DNA of 64,000 bases from Microdochium bolleyi (lineage: Eukaryota > Ascomycota > Sordariomycetes > Xylariales > Microdochiaceae), in NCBI GenBank assembly GCA_001566295.1, contig KQ964270.1:124001-188000 (forward strand), written 5' to 3'. Shown here piece after piece: positions 52,461 to 63,867 of this stretch (position 1 is its first letter; each line of letters starts with the position of its first letter). The notes beneath the pieces were generated by a model, which was not told the DNA's origin, searched no databases, and saw nothing but the letters and a program-made list of their open reading frames with translations. A program made the translations under genes and the position numbers.

Positions 52461-55400
52461 AGTGCCTGGCTGTGATATGTCGTACTATCGAGGTGACTTG
52501 GTCCGACAGGTGAATGTGTTGATCGTCTCAAAGGGATGCTGAGCCTTGGACAACTTTTTTGCCGGGACTCTACTAGCACCGGAGCTTGTCCGCTGGCGCC
52601 CGTGGGGCAGAAATTTTCTAGGGGACTCCCAGCCAAAAAGTCGAGCTCCAGAGCGCTGATAAGCTCAATCGATAAGACGGTGCGGAGCCGTAGTGCACTG
52701 GCACTTTCACCCAATCAGGATAGACTCGGTCTGGTGCGATTCTTCATCAGTATTGATTGTTATTTTGGGCGACTTTGTAGCCATTCACATTCCAAGTATT
52801 GAAGATTCGCTTTGCTCAACCATCTGGGTGCTTAGGTTTGCAAGTAGTCTCACCGCTAGGTTGGAGCAGACACACTTCCGGCACGAGTGATGCCCGAAGC
52901 GTCCCGTCTATGTACAACGCCTGGCGACGACCGAAGCCCATGATAGCCGAGGCACTCCAGCCATATGTTAGTTAGGGGCACTTGCTCTTCAAGTTCAACT
53001 CGCCCGGGCTGCGTGCGATTGCATCTTTGGAAGCCATATACGCCGACAGAGATCGCCTTGCCGGCCACACTGCAGATTTCGACTCCGGATGGATGCATCA
53101 TGCACTCAGAGAGTCATGTCCGAAACTTGTCCCCCCATCCTTCAAGCAGTGTCATGACACACAGCAGACAATGATTGCAAGCGGCGCAGACGCCCGAACC
53201 GCTGCATGGCTGCAGTAACCTGCGCGCAAGCATCACACATCATCCCACCTATCGGTCTAAGATCATAGGCACCGGTCCATCCTCTTTGAAGTCCGGTCTC
53301 ACCAGTGGACGCAGAGGGGGCACCGAGCCGGCACGTTCCGCAGCTCATGGCTCGGTCTCTTCCCAACTCCCAGCCTGCTCCGGCCGGGGGGGGGGGGGGG
53401 GACGTCGCAGCTACCATCATTCTTCTGTGCCGGCAGGGCAGGCGGCTCGGCGGGTCGATCTCGCATCGCATGAAGAAAGGCACAATAGAGAAGGTGACTT
53501 CAAAGGTACTCTGAATGAGCCACCTAAGGTTGCCTCTGGCCTCGGTATGCCCCCAAGGCTCGCAAGGCACACTCTCCACTCTTCGCCCCTCGGCACAACG
53601 TACCCTGGCCGGCATAGCCAGCAGTCCGATCTGTGGCCGCCTTGATGCAACCTCACCCTAGAGGGCGGGGATGCGCCATCCATTCCAATGCCTCAAGTAC
53701 AGGTCATTGAGGAGAAAGAGGGGCCGAGTCGTCGTCAGTTGACCAAGGTTGGCCAGGCTCGCCCAGGAGACGACGCGAGGTTGTGGCGTCTCTGGGGTCC
53801 CCGACCAAGGATCCCACGCAGGAGCTTGTCGGGCGGGCATTGGCGATCGGCAGGCGGCTTTGGCAAGACTTGCCTGAACGTGGGAGCTGGAGGAACTTGT
53901 GCATGCAACCACGGCAAGCCCGACCACGCATCGCTCGCTGCAAGTTGGCCTCCAAGATGATACATACCACCACCCCATGTTTCTTGTGCTGCTTGAGAGT
54001 CACCACCCCATGCCGCCACGGCTCACCCGACTGGCCAAGGACAACCTAACGTTCGAAAGAGCAGCGAGCCACGCTGCGTTACATGCGAGGCGGGCAGGTC
54101 CAACTAGTCCATGGCGTGGTGGTCTACTCATGCGGGATGGCAGATATTGACCCATCGTGGCTCCGTCGCATCGAGCGGCTGGTAAGTGGTGCCGAAGCCC
54201 GTCAACTGCAGGGAGCAAGTGAGATCGGCAAGAATGGACCTGGATAATGAATCAGGGTACGCGCCGGTGGTGCTGCTCAGTGACATGCGAGGTTCGTGGG
54301 ACCCAGTCTTGGCCAAACACAGCATACTTTACGCAAGCACTCCCGATAGTTAGGCTTGCCTTGGCAGACATCTATATGCCCGAGTCCCGTGTCTCTCCCC
54401 GCAGTGGCAACCAACTGGGCGTGCCGTGCCGAGCAAACCCCTCCCCAATAGCCTGCCACATCTACGTACTGCATACAGTATCTCATCAAGTGATGATGCC
54501 TTCGTTGCGCCGCAGGAGCCATCGACCACGGTCCGTCCGGTGAACCCCCGGTTGAGCATCGAGGCTCGCAGGCCCGGAGCAGACTGCACTTCGTGGCATT
54601 GGGTGGCCTCGTCCTGCTACACAACGAGATGCTTGCTGCCGCGTTCTGTCACCGCCCATTGCGAACCTTTTCGTCCTTGACAGCTTCACGACTGTCCCCC
54701 ACCTATGTAAGTGGCGAGCGAGCGGATGGTCTGGGTAGTGACTGGCCTGCATGCGCCACGAAACCTCCTGAAACCGGATGAAGTTGACAGGCCAGGATAG
54801 GCAGAGGCTTGTTCCTCTTTTGGATATGAATGAGCTACCCGAGTATCCGCACAATGACAAGAAGCACATGGCAGCCACTGGCGCCCCATTGCTGATGAAG
54901 GTCGTGATGCAGTCTGCGTGATGAATCATGGCCTCTTAAAACACGCGCAGGGATTTCAGCTTCGCGAGGTGGATACCAGGACGGGTGCTTGTTGTAGTGA
55001 GCTTGAGGGACCTCTTCTCCATGGATCTTCGGTGCACACTCACAGACCTATCGGCTCTGAACCATGGGTATAGAGCCGTTGATATAACCGTGCACCCTTG
55101 TGGTTCCTTGCTGCATTGAGACTGCACGATCTGCACGAGCAAACTCCATGCGTGTCGTCCCCGAGACTATGAGCGAGCTGGCTCAACAATCAACAGTGGC
55201 GCAGGTGCGACAAAAGCGGCCATCTAGTCGCAGTGCTTCGCGAAATCTGAGAAACAGCACGTCCCGACGGCGATGGTATAGTGGTGCTTGCCATGAGTAC
55301 AATCTTAATTCTGTGCCAAGCTGTGACGCTAGCAACGGCTGCAGATCTCAAGGCAGCTCTCAATGCTGGACAACAGTTTGGTGATGGAATCGGTGCGATG

Positions 55401-57849
55401 GCCCTGAATCATGAACAGGATCGACAGGATGTTCACAGCTTGTGGCGATGCTCCGCAGCAGCTCTGGAGCCACAAGAGCCAAGTTGAGCCTCAAACCGTC
55501 CTCCGACGACACTTGCGACAGTGGTACAACGACTGCGGTGCACCCGGGCCGATCGTGGTAGCGTCCGTGCTTGCCGTTGTCGTTGCCTGGTTACCAGGCG
55601 GAAGCTCCTTTCAACGAACACGTAATGGCTTTGGACAAATAAGTGCAAGCGCTAGATTTCGGGAAAGTCTCCGAGGTTCCTTGTGCGATCGAGGCAAGGC
55701 GGCGAAAGCTCTCCTGCTTCGTAGAAGTCTGATGTTATGCTACCCAACACAGATTGTGCCACGCTGGGACAGATGTCCTATGTGATGAGCAAGAACACAA
55801 TGTGTTGGAATTGTGGGCATTGCAAATCGCCGTTTCGAATCTTCGGTCCAGGGGTAAGTACCTTTAGGGACCACTGTTAAGCTCCGGAGCTTGGCATTGA
55901 TTGCCCCAGAAAATGACGGCGGCGAGGGCGGTAACGCTGGTCTTTGTCTCAGTGCGACAGAAATGGCGTCAGTATCCCGTTTGAATGGATCCACCAAGGA
56001 GTTCTTATTCACATGCCCAGCACATTGCCGCTCGAACGTGTTCACAGCCAGATCTCGACATGCTGCACGTGGAACAGAAGGACGGGGCTGATGTTTCAAG
56101 GTCGTAACCGAAATGGGCAGGGCATCTCTAATTACCGTCCAGCATGTGAGGGCATGTGCGTGCAATCCCAGCAGCAGCGCCACACAAACGTACGATATGG
56201 AGAACACGCTGCTCATCAATCTCTTGTTGACAAGGCCAGCAAATGTGAATTATGAGGACCCGCTTGGAGGGCATAAGTTGCTCCAGCACTTCGGATCGTG
56301 CTCGTGGATACCGGAGAGGTATCTCGAGAACTTCTCAAACCGAGGATGGCAAGGCATGCCGTGTACTTACGAAGCCAAGGCGCACCATGGACAGACTTGC
56401 CAAGTTGAGGCAATCAGTCCCCTTCCCTGAGTTGACCTTGGCTCGCGTGGATACGACATTGTCTCTTGCTGGAAGCGCGAGTCAAACAATGTCACCCGGA
56501 GATAAAGGGAGATCCTTGTATACATATCGTACGTAACAGGGCACGCCCGCGCGTGCATGCATTGTGGAGGGCGGCAGAGTATACAGTGGGTGCATCCTCC
56601 TTGGCGTCCACCAATATCATGTTGATCGTATTGATACGCCTCGGCAGTGTCTTTCCTGATTGTCGCCTTGCGAATCTCTTGGTTATTTGTACCACGACTT
56701 CCATCCTTATGATGTGCAGTGCGGCTGGTGTCCTGCTGAAAAGGTCTGCGCAGACTTGCCCAGAGAAGACCTCGGGAACATGCTGGCCGGGCTTCTGCAA
56801 TACCAACCAGGCAAGGGCAGCCTATTCACCCAAACGCCGTCGTCTGGTAGTATCGGCTGTCCCAGAGCGCCTACGAGTCAGTGCATTCTCTGCGAGCAAA
56901 ACCACGGCCATGACTTGTTCGAGGGCTTTTGGAGATCGTTGGAACAACGTGGGTCCTTCAATTGTGCATGACACGTGCTGCCGCCGGCTGCAGCCTCCTT
57001 GAGTGGAATAGGAGCTATCTCCCCGAGCAAGAACTAGTTCCCGATAGCTGCGGGGCGCGGCCTTGAGAAGAGTGTTGACTGCGTAAGGTACGTATGGTCT
57101 GGCCCCCCACGCAACAAGTCTTGACTCGCAAAGGGTGGTGCGGATGATGATATCGTGGATTGTGGGAGAAACACCTGGCACTTCTCGCACGAGCTGACGA
57201 CTATTTCGCCAACGGACTGCTAGGTGTGGTGTTTTCTGGACTTGGAGAGTTGCTCGGCTCCTATGCTGTTTGCATAACTCCTCCTATCCTGGGTCGGTAC
57301 CCTCGTTTCCTTCCCTTAGTAGATTTCAGAGTGGCCTTCGGGTTCGGAGGAGCAGGGATCATGCCGGCCCTTGCAGGTTCGATCCATGTCCCCACCCCGG
57401 CTACCTCTCAAGCCCTGTAGAGCAGGTGACTTGAGCGATACTTCTGACGATCGGAGAGCATGTGCCACCCCCAACTTGGTGATGGTGCAAGGATGGGGGC
57501 CTTGTGTGAGGGGCCAGAGGGTCCAGCCAATGCCGTTGAGATGGTGCAGGAGTTCCGAGTGGCATTTTCGGGTGGGTTGGCTCGGGTTATCATGCTGGAC
57601 AAAGGACAGGGTCTTGCTCTCTTAAGTCGCATGGCAAATCCGTTGTGGTCGCCCTGTCGAGTTCCACCTGAGCTCCTGGAGATGCACACCAGGCTGAAGC
57701 TCTACTATCGTCACTTGGGATCGGTCGGAATGTTCACCGGACCCGACTTGAGCTGAGCTCGACCGTGCCCGTTTCCTTACTGGTAATCCAGTTGCGTCCT
57801 TGCCCACATCCTTTCACAAGCAGTGCCTTGACTGGTGCCTGGAAGCACC
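52461..57849. other. 5.4-kb gene-free region
   Basis: The longest stretch without a supported gene. No AT-rich transposon remnant, long terminal repeat or tandem array was seen. It contains a run of 16 G at 53386-53401 and many short overlapping frames. One minus ORF (55740-56219) begins with a signal-peptide-like sequence and is listed as a finding. No frame has convincing codon bias or a family motif. Confidence 0.55.
53386..53401. repeat. Poly-G run (16 G)
   Basis: Homopolymer of 16 consecutive G on the plus strand following CCGGCC, in non-coding sequence. Its exact length is prone to sequencing error. Confidence 0.9.
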
Positions 57850-60261
57850 ATGGAGTCTCTGTAAGTTGGCGGCGCTTGGTCAAGTGGGAGTTCAGGGCGG
57901 AGGCTCCGAGGAGGCTGACTAACATGGACGTGTTCCGCGCCGGCAGAACGATCACGACGGACTGCATCACACTCGGTAGTGCTGTTGCAAAGATGACATG
58001 GCTGCTCAACGCGGTGGTAAGAGAAGTACGGGAGTCTCGATCCGTGCTGGACAGCCTCTCGCGTGAGCTTCACTCTCTGGAGGGCGTCCTCGATCTGCTA
58101 CAGGAGGATGCCGACTCTTTCCCGCCTGAGCTTGCTGCCGACACACCAATCATTCTGGAACGCTGCCAGCAAGTAATCGACGAGCTGGACAAGCACCTGT
58201 CACGGCTGAACCAGCCGGAGCTATCGAGTCGCGAGCGCCGGGTGCTCTGGTTCGAGACGGGCAGGGAAGCATCTGTGGGCTTGGAGAAGAGGGTGGCTGC
58301 ACATCGGGCCGTGCTGGGGCTGGCCATTGATCTGGTCGGAGCGTAAGTCTATTGCTTCTTTGTTGTTGCTGGCCTGCTCGTGAAGACGAGGGGCAGGTCT
58401 TGGTGCGCACATGCCCGTGTGCGTTCCAGTTGCTTCAGATAAAACGACCGGTGCCCTCGAAGGAGCCACCCAGCTAATTGATCGCGAATCCTGCAGGACC
58501 ACGATCCGCGAGACTCGCCTCGAGGCAGAGGCCGACCGGCCCACAACAATCCAACGGCGGGTCAATGCCTCTGATGCATTCAGCGACATGTCACGCATCC
58601 TCAGCGAGATGGAGGATGTCTATGCGCAGGCGAAGGCACTCAATCCCGGCGACCACCCCACCTCGCCTCTGCACCACTACATCATGACCGTCAAGGCCTG
58701 CCTCGAGTCGGTGCTCACCAGCGCCGAGCTCGCCGAGGAGCACAAGGGTGCTCACCTCTCTGGCAACGAGCTCTTCCCAGCATATTTGGGAGACAGCCCC
58801 GACAGTGCCATCTCGATTGACAAAGAAGAGCCCCTCCGCAAGACTCTGCAGGACGCACTTGCAACCAAGGAAGCCCGCGACAGCAGGTCAGACGACGATC
58901 TGGACCGCAGCGCCGAGCCGGCCAAAGGCACATACCTGGATGTGAGCAGCCTATGCGATGACGGATCTTCCATGATTGAAAGTGTTTCAATCAAAGAGAT
59001 CATCGAGGCTATCAGCCCACCGCCCCAGGAAGAGGCTGCAGACTACGACGAGCTGCTCGACAGCCTTGGTGCTCTGCCCAGCCGGCCTCCAACGCCACCG
59101 CCAAAGGACATCAAGCGCCTCGAAGCTGCACGGGACAGCATGGTTTCCCCATTCGTCGAGCCACACCAGCCGGAGCCCGTGGTAAACAACTACGGCGTGT
59201 TCACCGAGATCACGTCGAACACACGCAAGCAATCTTCGGGCACAGGCGCAAAGCTCGACAGGTTTTTCGGTTCCCAGCGGCGGAAGCCAAGACTGCAGCT
59301 GAATCTAAAGCCTAGTGAGGACTTTCGGGACATTCCTGAAAGTGATACCTCGCCACGGCCGGGTACACAATCGACCACTTCAGCGGTTTCCACTACGAAC
59401 ACATCGCCCGACTTCCGGCCGTCAACGCCGGTCATTAAAGCGAGTCTTGTGCGACGGTCGAGCAAAAGGTTATCAGTATCACTCAAGAGACTCCCGTTGT
59501 GGTCGCCAACCGAGCTCGAAGAAACGACGGCGAGCAACGAGGCTTCGACAGTATTTGGCGTGTCACTACAGAAGAGCATGTCCGTAGCCAAGGGCACGTC
59601 CAAGACGCATCACGGTGAAAATGGGGGCTCCTCGCGTCGCGATTTCCCCCTCTGCATGCAAAAGTGCTGCTTCTTCATCAAACAGGAGGGCATCCAGGCG
59701 CCTCACCTGTTCGCGGACCCCGGTGATGCGTATCGTGTACGCAAGCTCAAGGACACCTTCGCCAAAGGACCCAACTATGGCAACGATATTCACTGGGAAT
59801 TCTACACTGTCTATGATGCAGCAGACTTGATCCTGCTCTTCTTGGCACAGCTCCCAAAGCCACTCGTCTCAGAATCGATCGCGAAGCGCTGGGTTGTCCT
59901 GTCGAGACAGTCAAACCAGAGCGGCAACCTTGGCAACCGGCTGGAGCAATGCATAGATTTCTGGGAGGAGGCTTTGAGCAGCTTGCGCGGTCCACACCGG
60001 AGTCTTCTGAAACTTTTGCTTAACTTATGGGCCGACATTGCTGGTGCATCTGAGTGGAACGACATGACGGCTGAGCGCCTGGCCGCCTCAGTAATCAAGC
60101 CCTTGATGCACATTCACCCGGAGAAGTACGACACGGATTTTGTCCTCGCACTTGCGTACCTGATCCGCAAGAGAGGCGAGTATATCGACATCATGGGGTC
60201 GAGTAAGAAGAACAGCGAGTTGGCTAGGGTCACGCGTCTCAGCCGTGTTCAAGGCTGGTAG
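57850..60261 (+). CDS. RhoGAP-fold protein with fungal N-terminal domain, arginine finger missing
   Basis: Exons 57850-57860 (11 bp, MESL start), 57947-58342 and 58497-60261 give 723 residues. Introns are 86 bp (GTAAGT donor, CTGAC/CTAAC branch, GGCAG acceptor) and 154 bp (GTAAGT donor, CTGCAG acceptor, phase 2). The N-terminal ~135 residues (LTITTDCITLGSAVAKMTW and helical LDSLSRELHSLEGVLDLLQ) resemble the helical domain found at the start of many fungal multi-domain proteins. A long Ser/Pro/Asp-rich middle follows. The C-terminus (about 519-715) is a RhoGAP fold: FPLCMQKCCFFIKQEGIQAP, HWEFYTVYDAADLILLFLAQ, LPKPLV and LLKLLLNLWADIAG. At the catalytic loop the usual GxxRxSG is replaced by GIQAPHLFADPGD, so GAP activity is doubtful. 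The alternative Met at 58411 inside intron 2 was rejected. Confidence 0.85.
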
Positions 60262-62245
60262 GCTGTTTGCGCTTGTGGCGATTCAACGGCATGGGGAGGC
60301 GAGCTATTAGGCGACGGCACCGAGGCGGCAGATACAACGTGTACGACACACTATCCTTGCATTTCTTTCGAGTTTGATATTGCAGGACTCACTTCTTGCT
60401 GGTGTATTTCTTTGAGCTGGGTATGACGCAGGGAATTTTGGGTGGGCAAGAGGACATCCACCATTGTAGGACAGAGACGCAAATCAAGATACCCATTTTT
60501 GTTTTCTTCTTGACGATATAGGCTCTTGCACGACGACGTAGCAGAATGTGAACAAAACTGCACTTGACCGGCTTTGCAAGACCGGCCATGTCCTATGAAT
60601 CAAACGATGCTGCTACTCCGTAGGTCTCGGCGTAGCTCTTCTATAACTCATGGGAGCTTCAGACGCTCGGATAGTTCCAGGAGTTCCGTTGGGTATTGTG
60701 AAGTTCTCCTCGTAAGTGCTCGTAGGGTTAAAGATGGAGAAAGGGACAGCCAGCAAAACGTGTACAGTCGAGGTGGTCGTGCACAAATAGAAGTCGGGTC
60801 GATTGCTGACTAAAGCTATGTCGAAGTCACGCAAATTGTCATCGGTAGACACATGTGATGGCGATCGTGATATCTACCTGAAGGGTTTTCGTACACGGGA
60901 TACTCCCTGTTCAGTAGACAGTCCTAACGAGGAAAAGCTTTGTGGTTCGAGTACCGTGGTGACACGACCTCGGGAATGTCCTCCCATTGTCTGAACGTGC
61001 TGCCTGCCGGGAACAACTCGTGCACCGAGTTGTCAGCAACTATGGAAGGATCGCCCATGGCGTAACAGAAAAGAGCCCCAGCACGAGGAAGACGCGTTGT
61101 CGGCCCGGTGGGATCGAAGAGCTTTTTCTCACGTCCATCAGTGGGCGGTTGGTTCTGCAACAGGGGTCCCTAAACCCGGCGCAGAGCCTGACTGCTTGCA
61201 TGATCGGAGAGACGCGTTGAGTGGTTGGTGGAGTCGAGCGTGATGTAAGAGAGGGCACCGCCCGATGTAGTAACCTCGGGTACTTTTCCATGCTTGTGCT
61301 GGTGCAAGAGGACAACAATTTATATGAAAATCTAGGCGCTTAAAAGAAAGCTCATGTGCTGTGTGACCTCATATGGTCCGGCTCGTTGAGCAAGCTTAAA
61401 TGCTTCCGAGACATCTCATTAACAAGAGCCATGCGTCAGCGGCCAAGTTCGCAGGCATATCGAAATATCCTTCCCACCAGGAATTGAGACATGATCCGGG
61501 AGAATCAAAGTGCAGCTGCCCCTAGTGCATCGTGGTGATGAAGGCTTTATGTCCCCTGCCTTGGGCCGCTTGTGCCCGACCACGTCGACCGCATTGCAGA
61601 CCTCTACTCACTGGTCTCGAGCAACGTAGCAGCTCCAAAGTTTTGCTCCTCCTGACCACCGTTCTCATTCTCTTGTTTCTTCTCCCCGGCCATCGCGTCC
61701 TACGAATTCCAAGACGTTCCCCCCCCACTGACAGAAGAACGAGGTTGGGACAAGTGCGCGCCCACGCACCGTCGCGCAAACCGGCGGAGCTAGAGAGCGT
61801 GCGTGAGGGGCAGTGCCGCTGCAGAAGGGCGCTGACACGCTGTGGCAGGGCCCTAGGCAGGGCAGCAGCGGTGCAGGGTGCCCACTTCGCCCAGAACGCG
61901 CAACCGCGACAAGGACCCGACTAAGACGCGGTTGCACGCCCACGACGGGCACCCGCGCCAAAACTCCACTTAGACAGCCAACCGTGTAATTGCCTGTCTC
62001 TGATACAACCTCTCCAGCCTGCCCTTCCCTCTCCCTTCAGTCCAGCAGTTCCTCATCCCACGCTCCTGCGTTTCTTTTTCCGCTGCACTCCTAGCCTGGA
62101 CGACCTCGCAACTCTACAACGACTGCCCAAGTCACTATCCACGCCATCCACACTCTCCTGCCACGTCCTCGAACCGCCTTAAACTCGTCGGTAGCATCCA
62201 CCTCCAAGCTGTTGGTCCTCCTGTTCGCGTACCAACCTGTCAGCC
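60262..62245. other. Intergenic and 5' leader of the FHA gene
   Basis: About 2 kb. Copy 5 of the TACTCCGTA motif lies at 60614-60622. From about 61970 the sequence is C/T-rich, as expected for the promoter and leader of the downstream gene. Overlapping frames at 60574-61320 and 61522-61961 have no motifs. Confidence 0.6.
60614..60622. repeat. TACTCCGTA intergenic motif, copy 5
   Basis: Exact 9-mer as at 4747 and 9440; inverted copies at 1232 and 10433. Confidence 0.6.
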
Positions 62246-63867
62246 ATGAGCTCGCCCGTCCTCAAGGCCATGGCCGGCCCTGAGGCCGCAGACCATGAGC
62301 CGACGCTCCCCCCATTGTCCCTCGCCTCGACCGTCGCCCCAGTGGCTGGTGTCAAGCGGCCAGCTCCGTCGCTGCTTCCCGCCTTTGAACCTCTGTCCTC
62401 GTCGCCTGGACTGCCTCGTCCTGCCAAAAGACAGGCTCACGGCTCATCCTTCTCCCGCGGCACAGCCGCTCTGAAGTACCCTACACCAATTCCGACCTCG
62501 AGCACCGGTATCCTCTCGTCATCGCCGCCACGCGTCCAGCCTTCCTCGCAAGGGCGTCCAGCACTCGCCCGTAGTCTGTCCGCGGTATCTGAACGAGCAC
62601 CGCTCTGTGCGGTGCCCTCAATCGAGCTCAACGAAAACGGCGAGATGCTCCTCATGGGACGCTCGAGTAATTCATCGCACTACCAGCTCTCGTCAAACCG
62701 ACTTGTATCGCGTGTCCATGTCAAGGCGCGTTATGTACCACGGGCATCGGCGCTGGAGCCCGGCAAGATTGAGATAATCTGCAACGGATGGAACGGTGTG
62801 AAGCTGCACTGCCAGGGGAGGACATGGGAGCTTGCGAAGGGCGACACTTTCACGTCCGAAACGGAGAACGCCGAGATCATGCTCGACGTACAAGACGCAC
62901 GCGTCCGCCTGCACTGGCCAAAGCTGGACCGCTTAGAGTCGGCAGCTCATCTGTCGGACTCTTCCTGGGAGGATTCTCCTCAGTCTCGACCTAGACACCG
63001 TCCTACCGGCTCGGCATCTGACCTACTCCAGTCCAGCCCACTGAGAAGGCAAACACGCGTCCAGTCTCCAGAATCGCCAACGCCGGGTGTCAAGTCGTCG
63101 CAAAGCAGTTTCGGTTCGCTCTTCTCTCCTGCTGGCGGATACGATGGCCAAGTCCAGATCTACGAAGACGCCAGTGCCGACGAGGAAGAACTCCCAGTCG
63201 CAGCTTCTGCCGCGGATGTATCCTTCGCCCAGACTGAAATCGGCCAGAGCTTCTCGAGCGATCTCAGTGATCCGGAGGATGCTGACCCCAACGAGGAGAA
63301 CGACCCGATTGTGCACTCTTTTGGTCCTTTCGGTGCTAATCTCTCGAACCGGCTCGCTGCATTTGCGACGGAGTCGCCCAAGCAGCCCTCTCGAGACGGC
63401 TCTGGCCACTCGACTGCCAAGCCGTCTGCAGAGCCGGAAGAGCAACCGATCAACCCCAAGATCGACGTCGCTGCTGTGACCAACCATGTTGTCAACCAGC
63501 TGGCTTACTCTCGTCTGTCGTCGAACCCTTTGTCCGGTATTCTCAACAACCTGCCAGCAGAAGAGAAGAAGGACCTGAACAAGCGTGATCTGCGCAAGAT
63601 CATCGAGACGACCAAGTGCATTGGCATCATCTCGCGCACTGGCAAGGACGCAGCTGGCAAGGCACTGGAGAGCGAGTACTACTATATTCCCGAGCATGAC
63701 TCGGATGATTCCCGCCGTCTGGCCGTCACGGATGGCCTGAGGAAACCCAGCCTGCGCGCCTGCAGGAAGCAGCACAAAGTAAGCTTTGACACCAATCAAT
63801 GTCGTCTAAGCTCAACACTGACTCTGAAAAACAGCAATATTACTGGAAGCGCCCGAGAACCCCTTAG
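62246..63867 (+). CDS. FHA-domain protein (Tos4/Plm2-like)
   Basis: Exons 62246-63778 and 63835-63867 are joined across a 56-bp intron (GTAAGC donor, AACAG acceptor, phase 0), giving 521 residues. The last exon codes QYYWKRPRTP and stop. Without splicing the frame stays open to the end of the window. The FHA domain (about 125-225) shows MLLMGRSSNSSHYQLSS and LVSRVHVKARYV, the phosphothreonine-binding Arg, Ser, His and nearby N-G-x-N-G (CNGWNG) pattern. The N-terminus has a KRPA and PAKRQAH basic stretch, and the C-terminus a conserved helical block (LPAEEKKDLNKRDLRKIIE) with a final aromatic-basic motif. This layout matches fungal Tos4-type G1/S-regulated chromatin proteins. FHA domains bind phosphothreonine peptides; a nuclear role is likely. 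Orthology is inferred from architecture alone. Confidence 0.83.

Noticed and set aside
53142..54150. Several 80-157 codon overlapping ORFs
   Set aside because: Frames in both directions with equal length and no coding bias, partly created by the poly-G run.
57376..57400. B-box-like GGTTCGATCC
   Set aside because: No cloverleaf partners upstream; chance match.
58411..58496. Met at 58411 as start of a separate RhoGAP gene
   Set aside because: The frame before 58497 lies inside an intron with good donor, branch and acceptor that joins it to the N-terminal exons.
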